Shown: positions 41,013 through 49,323 of the stretch, in pieces | Position numbering within the stretch: position 1 is the first letter of the stretch | Layout: each line of letters starts with the position of its first letter | Assembly: GCF_001012825.1 (NCBI RefSeq) | Contig: NZ_LCZJ02000016.1 | Location: 85,540-149,539, forward strand | Source: Paenibacillus etheri | GTDB lineage: Bacteria > Bacillota > Bacilli > Paenibacillales > Paenibacillaceae | Direction: 5' to 3' | DNA: 64,000 bases | Program-made: the position numbers and the translations under genes | Notes under the pieces: model-generated | What the model saw: only the letters and a program-made list of their open reading frames with translations | The model's database searches: none | Told to the model about the DNA's origin: nothing

Positions 41013-43832
41013 ATGGAACAAAACAGTTGGCACCGGCTCGGTGCAGAAGAGCTGCAGAAAATGTTCAATGTCCATCCGAGGACGGGCCTCAGTGGAGAGG
41101 ATGCCGCGGAGCGACGGAAGCAAAATGGGTATAACGAGCTGTCCGAAGGAAAGACCGTATCCCCGTTTACCCTGCTGTTGAACCAGTTTAAGGATTTCAT
41201 GGTGCTTGTGCTTATGGGTGCGACGCTCGTATCCGGTTTGCTTGGCGAATATTTGGATGCCATCACGATCATCGCGATTATCCTTTTAAACGGAGCCCTT
41301 GGGTTTGTTCAAGAGTTTCGCGCCGAACGTTCGCTAAGAGCTTTAAAACAGCTCTCCGCACCTTCTGCCAAAGTGCTGCGTGGGGGGAATAGCGAGGTCA
41401 TTCCGGCAAAGATGTTAGTGCCAGGTGATATTGTCTTGCTGGAGAGTGGTGATCGAATTCCCGCGGATATACGATGGCTGGATTGCAGTTCTCTATATGT
41501 GGAGGAATCTGCGCTTACTGGGGAATCACTGCCTGTCTCGAAGCATTCGGATGTGATTCACGCGGAGGAGATTCCGCTCGGCGATCAGAAGAATCTTGGG
41601 TTCATGGGCACAATGGTAACCAGGGGTACTGGTAAAGCTATCGTAATTCGTACAGGTATGAACACAGAGATGGGTAAGATTGCGGACCTGATCCAGAATA
41701 CAGAATCTCAGGAAACTCCGCTTCAGCATCGTCTCGAGCAGTTAGGGAAAATATTGATCTATGTATCACTAGGTTTAACGATTGTGGTTGTAGCAGCTGG
41801 TATTTTACATGGACAGCCTGCCACAGCAATGTTCTTGGCCGGGGTAAGCTTGGCGGTCGCTGCAATACCCGAAGGGCTTCCGGCCATTGTTACCATCGCA
41901 CTTGCGCTGGGCGTGCAGAGGATGATCAAACGTAAGGCTATCGTTCGTAAATTGCCTTCAGTGGAGACTTTGGGCTGCGCATCCGTAATCTGTTCGGACA
42001 AGACGGGCACATTGACTCAGAATAAAATGACGGTGACCCGATTATGGACGGGCGGACGTGGGCTTGAAGTAACAGGTGAAGGTTATGCTCCGAACGGACA
42101 GGTTCTGGAGAAAGGAAAACCTGTAGATCTCAAAAATGATCAAAGTTTACGGCGGATGCTACAGGTTGGTGCTTTGTGCAGTAATGCGGAGATTATAGAG
42201 ACTTTCCCGTCTGAAGTACGGGGGAAGCGTAAAGGGAAGGATAAGGACATCGTAGTTGATAAGTCATCTGACAGCTTATCCACCTGGGAGCTCAAAGGAG
42301 ATCCAACCGAAGGGGCTCTTGTGGCGCTTTCAGGCAAGATGGGTTTGACCGCCCAGACGCTAGCTGTAACTTACTCCCGCGAGAAGGAATTTCCATTTGA
42401 TTCCGAGCGAAAGTTAATGTCAGTTATCATTGGTCATCCCGGAGGACGGATGGTATGTACGAAAGGTGCACCTGATGTACTGCTTAATCGCTGTTCATAT
42501 ATGCTCTGGGAGGGCGGTGTTGTGCCTTTAACGCCAACATTGCGGCAGAAAGTACTGGATGCCAATGAGCAAATGGCTTCGAGTGCTCTTCGTGTACTGG
42601 GTATGGCCTATCGGGATATGCGTCCGAGTGAAAATGTGGATAGTGAAAAGGATGCAGAGTACCAACTCGTCTTTATCGGATTGGCTGGAATGATTGATCC
42701 TCCGCGGCGTGAAGTCCGCGATGCCATAAGCGTCACACGCCGAGCCGGAATTAAGACTGTAATGATTACTGGGGACCACGGAACGACTGCAGAGGCCATT
42801 GCTCACCAATTAGGGATTCTGCAACGTGGGGGCACAGTGCTAACAGGGGCTCAACTGACTCGGATGGATGATGATGAGCTGGATAAAGTATCGGACAATG
42901 TGTATGTGTTCGCCCGCGTATCTCCTGAGCATAAGCTTCGAATTGTGAAGTCTTTGCAGCGCCGTGGTCATGTTGTGGCTATGACCGGGGACGGAGTCAA
43001 TGACGCTCCAGCAATTAAAGCGGCTGATATAGGAATATCAATGGGCATCACAGGTACAGATGTGACCAAGGAAGCCTCTTCACTAGTCCTGGGGGATGAC
43101 AATTTCTCAACCATTGTCGCTGCTATTGAAGAGGGTAGAAACATCTATGAGAACATTCGTAAATTCATTCGTTACCTACTCGCTTCGAATGTGGGAGAGA
43201 TCTTGACCATGTTCTTCGCCATGATGCTTGGTCTGCCTCTGCCGTTAGTACCTATCCAAATCTTATGGGTCAATCTGGTGACGGACGGACTACCAGCGAT
43301 GGCGCTTGGTGTTGACCAGCCTGAGAAGGACTTAATGGAGCATAAGCCACGTGGTGCGAAGGAAAATATTTTTGCCCGTCGTTTAGGGTGGAAGATCATA
43401 AGCCGTGGATTCTTAATCGGTTTATGTACGTTAGGTGCATTTTGGCTAACCTTACGTGTGGCACCAGAGAATCCAGCACAGCTGATTCGAGCTCAGTCTG
43501 TAGCTTTTGCGACACTCGTAATGGCTCAGTTGATTCATGTCTTCGATTGCCGCAGTTCTCGTTCGGTGTTCCATCGAAATCCGTTCCAGAATAAGTACCT
43601 AGTGCTTGCTGTATTATCATCCGTGATTCTGATGCTGGGTGTAATGTATATTCCATTTCTACAGCCCGTCTTCAAAACGGTACCGCTTAATTTTCGTGAA
43701 TGGTGTCTAGTCTTTGTAACAGCAGGGATCCCGACCTTCTTGATGGGTGCTGGCAGTGTTTGGGGCGGTAAACGTAATCGTGGTCGTAGCGGTAGTAATT
43801 CGATGATAAAAAGTACAAAAATTTCGGCATAA
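41013..43832 (+). CDS. yloB: P-type calcium-transporting ATPase (P2A)
   Basis: Ca2+ pump of the SERCA-like P2A group, about 939 residues from the ATG at 41013 (GGGAGG upstream); an in-frame start at 40932 would add an unconserved tail. Motifs: SALTGESLPV (actuator), AAIPEGLPAIVT (M4 ion site with Glu), CSDKTGTLTQNKMT (phosphorylated Asp), KGAPDVL (nucleotide domain), TGDGVNDAPAIK, and the NLVTDGLPAMALG stretch in M6 with Asp for Ca2+ binding. About ten membrane segments. It follows the YloB of B. subtilis closely throughout. Divergent from rqcH as neighbour, whereas in B. subtilis both lie in the same cluster. Confidence 0.93.
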   Translation: MEQNSWHRLGAEELQKMFNVHPRTGLSGEDAAERRKQNGYNELSEGKTVSPFTLLLNQFKDFMVLVLMGATLVSGLLGEYLDAITIIAIILLNGALGFVQEFRAERSLRALKQLSAPSAKVLRGGNSEVIPAKMLVPGDIVLLESGDRIPADIRWLDCSSLYVEESALTGESLPVSKHSDVIHAEEIPLGDQKNLGFMGTMVTRGTGKAIVIRTGMNTEMGKIADLIQNTESQETPLQHRLEQLGKILIYVSLGLTIVVVAAGILHGQPATAMFLAGVSLAVAAIPEGLPAIVTIALALGVQRMIKRKAIVRKLPSVETLGCASVICSDKTGTLTQNKMTVTRLWTGGRGLEVTGEGYAPNGQVLEKGKPVDLKNDQSLRRMLQVGALCSNAEIIETFPSEVRGKRKGKDKDIVVDKSSDSLSTWELKGDPTEGALVALSGKMGLTAQTLAVTYSREKEFPFDSERKLMSVIIGHPGGRMVCTKGAPDVLLNRCSYMLWEGGVVPLTPTLRQKVLDANEQMASSALRVLGMAYRDMRPSENVDSEKDAEYQLVFIGLAGMIDPPRREVRDAISVTRRAGIKTVMITGDHGTTAEAIAHQLGILQRGGTVLTGAQLTRMDDDELDKVSDNVYVFARVSPEHKLRIVKSLQRRGHVVAMTGDGVNDAPAIKAADIGISMGITGTDVTKEASSLVLGDDNFSTIVAAIEEGRNIYENIRKFIRYLLASNVGEILTMFFAMMLGLPLPLVPIQILWVNLVTDGLPAMALGVDQPEKDLMEHKPRGAKENIFARRLGWKIISRGFLIGLCTLGAFWLTLRVAPENPAQLIRAQSVAFATLVMAQLIHVFDCRSSRSVFHRNPFQNKYLVLAVLSSVILMLGVMYIPFLQPVFKTVPLNFREWCLVFVTAGIPTFLMGAGSVWGGKRNRGRSGSNSMIKSTKISA

Positions 43833-43969
43833 AGTTAATAGTATTGCTCCATTCCTAAAGGTATACTTGTTGCAGTTAACAGCTCGTATACGTGTGAAGG
43901 GCTACATTACACAGAATATTAAGCTTAGGCGAATGCTAACATAACATAACCTTTAGGAGTGGGCTTTCA

Positions 43970-44806
43970 ATGGAATTCACAAAAATGCACGGCCTAGGCA
44001 ATGACTTCATCGTAGTTTTCGGTGAGCAAGAGCTACCAAGCAATGCAGCGGATCTTGCTGTAACGCTATGCAACCGGTTCTTCGGAATTGGTGCGGACGG
44101 ACTTGTATACATCCTTCCGTCTGAACGCGGCGATTACATGATGCGCATTATGAACTCTGATGGCTCGGAAGCGGAGCAGTGCGGAAATGCCATTCGCTGT
44201 GTATCTAAATATGTTTACGATCATGGTTTGGTAAACTCCGAGCAGATTGTTATTGAAACGATTGGTGCCGGAGAACAAAAGGTTACCTTGAATGTGAAAG
44301 ACGGTGTAGTGGAAACTGTAACGGTTGATATGGGCGAACCAGTATTGTCCGGCCTTCAAATTCCGGTAGCTATTGATGCAGAACCCGTACTCTCAGAGCC
44401 GATTGAATCGGACGGAACCGAATTTAAGTTTACTGCAGTATCTATGGGTAATCCTCATTGCGTTATTTATGTAGAAGATGCCGTATCTTTTGATCTTACG
44501 ACCTGGGGACCTAAGCTAGAAGTACATCCATTGTTCCCGAGAAAGGTAAACGTCGAGTTCGCGACGGTTCTGGATCGTGGGAGAGTAGATATGCGGGTAT
44601 GGGAACGTGGGGCTGGACCAACACTTGCTTGTGGGACTGGAGCCTGCGCAACTTTAGTGTCTTCTGTGCTGAATGGTCTGACAGACCGAGCGGCATGGAT
44701 TAGTCTAAAGGGTGGCGATCTCTATATTGAATGGAATGAAGAAGATAACCATGTGTATATGACAGGACCTGCTGAGGTTGCATTCACAGGAAGTGTAGAA
44801 ATTTAG
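43970..44806 (+). CDS. dapF: Diaminopimelate epimerase
   Basis: Converts LL- to meso-diaminopimelate for lysine and peptidoglycan. 278 residues; the two catalytic cysteines lie in EAEQCGNAIRCVSKY (Cys 71) and LACGTGACATLV (about 217). Other motifs: MHGLGNDFIVV, GIGADGLVYI, SMGNPHCVIYV, RVDMRVWERGAG. RBS TAGGAGTGG before the ATG. Single gene with a terminator; not near other lysine genes here. Confidence 0.96.
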   Translation: MEFTKMHGLGNDFIVVFGEQELPSNAADLAVTLCNRFFGIGADGLVYILPSERGDYMMRIMNSDGSEAEQCGNAIRCVSKYVYDHGLVNSEQIVIETIGAGEQKVTLNVKDGVVETVTVDMGEPVLSGLQIPVAIDAEPVLSEPIESDGTEFKFTAVSMGNPHCVIYVEDAVSFDLTTWGPKLEVHPLFPRKVNVEFATVLDRGRVDMRVWERGAGPTLACGTGACATLVSSVLNGLTDRAAWISLKGGDLYIEWNEEDNHVYMTGPAEVAFTGSVEI

Positions 44807-44824
44807 ATTAATACTATAAAAGGC

Positions 44825-44855
44825 AGCCCAAGAGACTATTCTTGGGCTTTTTTTT
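44825..44855 (+). terminator. dapF terminator
   Basis: 9-bp stem agcccaaga with tcttgggct, 6-base loop, followed by eight T. Confidence 0.94.
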
Positions 44856-44885
44856 GATCCAACATCCTTACGGCTTTATGTAGCC

Positions 44886-44915
44886 GAATAATGGAAGGGA
44901 TAACCGAGAATAATA
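44886..44915 (+). promoter_or_regulatory. Possible forespore (sigma-G-like) promoter of the germination operon
   Basis: GAATA (44886-44890) and AATAATA (44909-44915) about 18 bases apart resemble the sigma-F/G pattern GNATR-N17/18-CATNNTA with one or two deviations. Germinant receptor operons are expressed by sigma-G in Bacillus. Speculative. Confidence 0.3.
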
Positions 44916-44943
44916 CCCTCAAGCTTGAAAAAAGGGGGGGACC

Positions 44944-46599
44944 TTGTTGAACATAAACGGGATACATAGAAGAAACAAATCCACGAAAGGACAACAAGCA
45001 GCCTCGGTTCATGAAGGCGCTCGATTCCCAAGACTTACTGCTGATTTAGACCAAACGCTTGAACAAATAGATATGGAGCTGGGGCATAGTCCGGATCTCA
45101 AAATTCGTCAGGTAAAGATTGGAAGCAAGCAGCCTATTCAAGCAGCTGCGATTCATCTCAATGGTCTTGTCAACACGGAAACGGTTAATGAATTCGTTAT
45201 CGGCTCGTTGCTCGGAATTACAGATGATATGCTCCAAAACATCTCCGCAACCGAAGATCTCAAGGATTATATATTTAATCGTGCTTTGGAATTAGGTGAA
45301 GCGCAGCTGCTACAGGATTGGAAAGAGGTCATGCTGGCAATCCTGTCTGGCAACACGGTCATTGTGATTGAAGGATTTGACACTGCTATTTTATGTGAGA
45401 CGGAGGGAGGAGAAGCTCGCTCGGTCACCGAGCCAACGACCCAGCTAGTTGTGCGAGGTCCAAAGGATAGTTTTGTTGAATCTGTGGCTACGAACATCTC
45501 CTTGATTCGGAGAAGAATTAAGTCTTCTAAGCTAAGATTGGAGCATTTGAAAATCGGAAAGGTAACCCACACACATGTGGCCCTTATGTACATTAAAGAC
45601 AATGCAGATGAGAAGCTGGTTGAAGAGGTAAGAAAGCGGCTAAGTCAAATTAATGTTGATGCCATTTTGGAATCCGGTTATATTGAAGAGCTAATTCAGG
45701 ATAAAACCTTCACACCTTTTCCAACCATTAATAATAGTGAACGGCCTGACGTTGCAGCGACGAACCTATTAGAGGGTAGGGTTGTGATCATCATAGATGG
45801 CACTCCCTTTGTATTGATTTTGCCTGCGGTATTTACGCTGTTTTTTCAATCTCCCTCGGATTATGCTCAAAGGTTCGACATTACAATTCTCATGCGTCTT
45901 GTTCGATATATCAGTTTTATTGTACTAATTCTGGGACCCTCCGTTTATATAGCATTAACCACCTACCATTATGAGATGATTCCTACAACCCTGTTGATCA
46001 ATCTATTAGCACAACGTGAAAATGTACCTTTTCCTGCTTTTGTGGAGGCACTCCTGATGGAGGGAGCGTTTGAGATTATTAGAGAAGCTGGAGTAAGGAT
46101 GCCGCGTGCAGTAGGACAGACTGTATCCGTTGTAGGTGCTCTTATTTTGGGGCAGGCAGTAGTAGAAGCAGGGATCATCACGCCGGTTATGGTTATCGTA
46201 GTAGCGCTGACAGGGATTGCGAGCTTTGCTGTACCTGCTTATAACATGGCAATATCAGGTAGAATTATTCGTTTTCTTTTTTTAGTACTCGCAGGTATGT
46301 TTGGCTTTTACGGGATCACGTTAGGTTTAATCGTACTGGTTGCGCATATGAATAGTCTTCGTTCGTTTGGAGTTCCCTATCTGTCCCCAATTGTGCCCCT
46401 ATCCTCACATGGTCAAAAGGATGCAATCTTAAGGCTCCCTTTGTGGGCTTTAAATACGAAGCAAGCTTCTACTAAGCACGGAGGCATTTCAGAAGGAAAG
46501 AAGATCTCAACAGGACATGAACAGAATCTTTCTCCTGAAATATTCAAAAAAACTGAAGGCCCAGATCAGGCAAAGAAAGGAATGCAGGATGCAGAGTAA
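44944..46599 (+). CDS. Spore germinant receptor subunit A (GerA family)
   Basis: A subunit of a nutrient germinant receptor in the inner spore membrane. 551 residues: N-terminal soluble two-domain part (1-270, with VNTETVNEFVIGSLL, VVRGPKDSFVESVATNISLIRRRIKSS in pieces), then about five or six membrane segments (ILPAVFTLFFQSPSDYAQRF, YISFIVLILGPSVYIALTTY, VGALILGQAVVEAGIITPVM, IIRFLFLVLAGMFGFYGITL) and a hydrophilic tail. RREREN-like GLRMPRAVGQT region is present as GVRMPRAVGQTVSVVGA. TTG start (44944 or 44947) behind GGGGGGG. First gene of an A-C-B operon like gerK. Confidence 0.93.
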   Translation: MLNINGIHRRNKSTKGQQAASVHEGARFPRLTADLDQTLEQIDMELGHSPDLKIRQVKIGSKQPIQAAAIHLNGLVNTETVNEFVIGSLLGITDDMLQNISATEDLKDYIFNRALELGEAQLLQDWKEVMLAILSGNTVIVIEGFDTAILCETEGGEARSVTEPTTQLVVRGPKDSFVESVATNISLIRRRIKSSKLRLEHLKIGKVTHTHVALMYIKDNADEKLVEEVRKRLSQINVDAILESGYIEELIQDKTFTPFPTINNSERPDVAATNLLEGRVVIIIDGTPFVLILPAVFTLFFQSPSDYAQRFDITILMRLVRYISFIVLILGPSVYIALTTYHYEMIPTTLLINLLAQRENVPFPAFVEALLMEGAFEIIREAGVRMPRAVGQTVSVVGALILGQAVVEAGIITPVMVIVVALTGIASFAVPAYNMAISGRIIRFLFLVLAGMFGFYGITLGLIVLVAHMNSLRSFGVPYLSPIVPLSSHGQKDAILRLPLWALNTKQASTKHGGISEGKKISTGHEQNLSPEIFKKTEGPDQAKKGMQDAE

Positions 46600-47803
46600 A
46601 CGCCTTTTTTTTATTGGATCCTTATTGCCTTGCTTAATGATAATTTTAAGTCTTACAGGCTGCTGGGACAGTGTGGAGTTAAATAGAAGGGCAATCGTTT
46701 CTGGAGTAGCTATTGATAGAGGTCCTACGGATGAGGAAAAATATGTATTATCTTTCCAGGTTATTATTGCTGACGAAATCTCAGGTGAAAATGCTAGAGG
46801 TGCTTCACCGGTTGTGGTATATAAAGGCAGCGGCCGCACTATGTTTGAAGCGTTGGCTAATGCCTCGCGTCAGACTGCACGTTTTTTGTCACTAGGACAT
46901 ATCCGAGTGATCATAATATCGGAGAAGTTCGCTCGCGAAGGCATCAAAGATATGATGGATGTGTTTGAAAGAGAAAGTGAAACTAGACTAAGCAGTTATA
47001 TTTTTATATCCAAAGGACAGCCGGCAATAGAAAGTTTGACGACCATGACTGCGTTTGGCAAGATTCCTGCCAATGATCTAGTGGAGAAGCTGCAGACGAC
47101 CTCTAAACAGTATGGATATAATTACCGGATGGAAGTGGATGATATAGTTCGCGGTATTCAACTTCCAGGGGGAGGGCCTATCGTCAATGGGGTAATGGTA
47201 ATTGGTGGGGACCAACAAGGAAGTAATGACAGTTTAAAGGATATAAAACCGAAAGCCATCCTTAGAGTTACAGATCTAGCTGCATTTAAAGAGGATAAAC
47301 TGAAAGGCTGGCTGCAAGGTGATGAAGCTGTGGGCACCAGCCTAATAAAGAATGAAATTACTCAAATCCCTGAAGTGGTTTCGATTGGAGAGAATGAATA
47401 TGTATCATTCATTGTGTATTTATCTCAGGTACATATTCATGCTGAGGCGAAGGATCCAGAGCATCCGATAATCACAATATATATCTCTGAGCAGGCTGGT
47501 TTAGAAGAATCGCCTAATGCTTTGGACTTAACAGATCCCAAGGTCGTAAATAATCTTTCGGAACTTCTAGAACAGAATATCAAGGATAAGTTACATGCAG
47601 CTGTCTCAGCAGCTCGTTCGTTAAAAAGCGATTATCTTGGATTTGGTGAAGCTGTAGAACGAGAAAATCCGCGTGGTTGGAAGCAAGTGAAAGATCATTG
47701 GGATAGCATATTTGCAACCTGTGAAATCAAGTTTGACGTGGATATAGTTGTTCGGCATACCGACATGCGGAATAATTCCTTTCAGTTCAACAATATAAGA
47801 TAA
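46589..47803 (+). CDS. Spore germinant receptor lipoprotein, Ger(x)C family
   Basis: C subunit of the receptor, a lipoprotein on the outer face of the inner spore membrane. The ATG at 46589 has AAAGG upstream and gives a signal peptide FFIGSLLPCLMIILSLTGC ending in the lipobox LTGC, followed by WDSVELNRRAIVSGVAIDRG, the standard GerC start; 404 residues. Later stretches FLSLGHIRVIIISEKFAREG, VNGVMVIGG and the C-terminal SDYLGFGEAVERENPRGWKQ are family-typical. It overlaps the A subunit gene by 11 bases. Confidence 0.93.
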   Translation: MQSKRLFFIGSLLPCLMIILSLTGCWDSVELNRRAIVSGVAIDRGPTDEEKYVLSFQVIIADEISGENARGASPVVVYKGSGRTMFEALANASRQTARFLSLGHIRVIIISEKFAREGIKDMMDVFERESETRLSSYIFISKGQPAIESLTTMTAFGKIPANDLVEKLQTTSKQYGYNYRMEVDDIVRGIQLPGGGPIVNGVMVIGGDQQGSNDSLKDIKPKAILRVTDLAAFKEDKLKGWLQGDEAVGTSLIKNEITQIPEVVSIGENEYVSFIVYLSQVHIHAEAKDPEHPIITIYISEQAGLEESPNALDLTDPKVVNNLSELLEQNIKDKLHAAVSAARSLKSDYLGFGEAVERENPRGWKQVKDHWDSIFATCEIKFDVDIVVRHTDMRNNSFQFNNIR

Positions 47804-47819
47804 TTTTAGGAGGGCAGCT

Positions 47820-48920
47820 ATGGGAAATATTAAAATAGGACTACTTCAATTTTTCACCCTGACAGTGTTGTTTGAGCTAGGGACGGCGCTGGTAGTGAAT
47901 CTTGGAATGGAGTCTGATAAGGATGCTTGGATTTCCATATTGCTGGGGAACTTAATGGGTTTAATTGTATTTGCGGGATATGCTTATCTTTATAAAAAGT
48001 TTCCGAATCTGCCCCTTACGGCATATATCCGGCAACTATTTGGTAAATATGTGGGTTCGGTGATATCCATAGCATATATCGTGTTGTTTCTTAATTTGGC
48101 TGGTCGTGATCTGCGAGATGGTGGCTCTATGCTGGTTATGGCAACCATGCACCGAACGCCGTTATTCATTATTTCGATGCTAATGATATTATCAAGTGCA
48201 TATGTACTGCATAAAGGGGTAGAGGTGTTGACCCGAACCTCGCTGGTGTTTGCAGTGCTTGTGATACTCATTGGATTATTTTGTTCGAGCATGCTAATGT
48301 TCTCGGGCTCCATTAATCTGAACCGTTTGCTCCCTGTTTTTGAAAATGGAATTAATCCAGTTTTATCTTCTGTTTTACATCAAAACTACATGTTCCCTTT
48401 TGGTGAAATGATCTGTTTTACTATGCTAATGCCTTATTTAAATAACGTTAAAAAGGGCCCTTGGGTTATCGCCGCAGGCATGTTTGTATCAGGTATATTG
48501 TTAAGTCTGACAATGGTTCTGAACATCTCGGTGCTAGGTACAGATATTGTTAAGCGTTCCCCGCTCCCCTTAATGCCTACCATCAGTAAGATCTCTATCT
48601 CTGATTTTATTCAGCGTGTGGATATTCTAATTGTCATGGTGCTAATAATCGGTGTTTTTTTCAAATTGTCTGTTTTTTTTGCGGCAGCACTTATTGGGAT
48701 ATCAGAATTGTTCAAGATACCTTATCGAAGAATGGTTTATCCGGTAGCTCTTATTATCCTGTTCAGTTCGATACTGAACGCACGGAGCTTTACAGAACAT
48801 ATTGAAGAGGGAGGGAAACTGCTATATACGGTCTTTCCCTTCTTTATGGTGTTGATTCCGTTGCTCCTAATTATTATTACAGCGATAAGAAGTCACAGTT
48901 CTCCTCCTCGTTCTGGTTGA
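47820..48920 (+). CDS. Spore germinant receptor subunit B (endospore germination permease)
   Basis: B subunit of the receptor, an APC-superfamily integral membrane protein with about 10 segments over 366 residues. N-terminus KIGLLQFFTLTVLFELGTAL; DAWISILLGNLMGLIVFAGY; SAYVLHKGVEVLTRTS; HQNYMFPFGEMICFTMLMPY (typical germination permease stretch). RBS TAGGAGGGC before the ATG, 16 bases after the C gene. The 3' end overlaps a small convergent membrane-protein gene by 28 bases. Confidence 0.93.
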   Translation: MGNIKIGLLQFFTLTVLFELGTALVVNLGMESDKDAWISILLGNLMGLIVFAGYAYLYKKFPNLPLTAYIRQLFGKYVGSVISIAYIVLFLNLAGRDLRDGGSMLVMATMHRTPLFIISMLMILSSAYVLHKGVEVLTRTSLVFAVLVILIGLFCSSMLMFSGSINLNRLLPVFENGINPVLSSVLHQNYMFPFGEMICFTMLMPYLNNVKKGPWVIAAGMFVSGILLSLTMVLNISVLGTDIVKRSPLPLMPTISKISISDFIQRVDILIVMVLIIGVFFKLSVFFAAALIGISELFKIPYRRMVYPVALIILFSSILNARSFTEHIEEGGKLLYTVFPFFMVLIPLLLIIITAIRSHSSPPRSG

Positions 48921-49150
48921 TGCCCCGTCTTCCAGGCTAGGATATCGGGAATAATTAGACATAGCAACAAAATACAGGCAGCGACTTTCTCGGAGGCTGT
49001 ATACAGCAAGTAATTTAGAATATAGCCAATATTGCCTAGGCCATAGCCGAACAACCAATCCCCCAGATACAAATATAACAGACAGAGAATGCATAAGAGT
49101 AGCATCACTGCGTATTTTCGGATCAGTAACTTTCTAGTTTTTTTCTTCAC
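48893..49150 (-). CDS. Small two-helix membrane protein next to the germinant receptor operon (candidate D subunit)
   Basis: 85-residue protein with a basic start (KKKTRKLLIRK), membrane segment about 13-34 (YAVMLLLCILCLLYLYLG) and a second about 55-74 (KVAACILLLCLIIPDILAW), tail polar. GTG start with AAGGGG 9 bases upstream supports a real gene. It is convergent with the B subunit gene and overlaps it by 28 bases. In Bacillus, several germinant receptor operons have an adjacent gene for a small two-helix D protein that modulates germination; size, topology and place fit, but sequence similarity was not checked. Confidence 0.6.
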   Translation of the reverse strand: MKKKTRKLLIRKYAVMLLLCILCLLYLYLGDWLFGYGLGNIGYILNYLLYTASEKVAACILLLCLIIPDILAWKTGHQPERGGEL

Positions 49151-49271
49151 TTAAATACCCCTTTAATTGTTTTTTGATAGTATGAGGATTTTAATACTTG
49201 ATCATGCATACCCGGGCTGGGGGACTGATTGCTTTTCTTATGAAAGCTTATCATCCATAGCGATTTATGTT

Positions 49272-49304
49272 ACATTAGTATGAAACTAAAGTAGAAACTA
49301 ATGT
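49272..49304. repeat. Inverted repeat in front of the MTHFR-fusion gene
   Basis: acattagt (49272-49279) and actaatgt (49297-49304) are exact inverted copies 17 bases apart, ending 20 bases before the start codon. Could be an operator or RNA hairpin. No SAM (S-box) riboswitch signature is visible in the 150 bases upstream. Confidence 0.55.
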
Positions 49305-49323
49305 GACAGGGGAGGATCTTGCA

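Noticed and set aside
49151-49323. SAM (S-box) riboswitch upstream of the MTHFR fusion gene
   Set aside because: Looked for the conserved core (AGAGGNRGAGGGA and GGCAACC-type elements) and did not find it.
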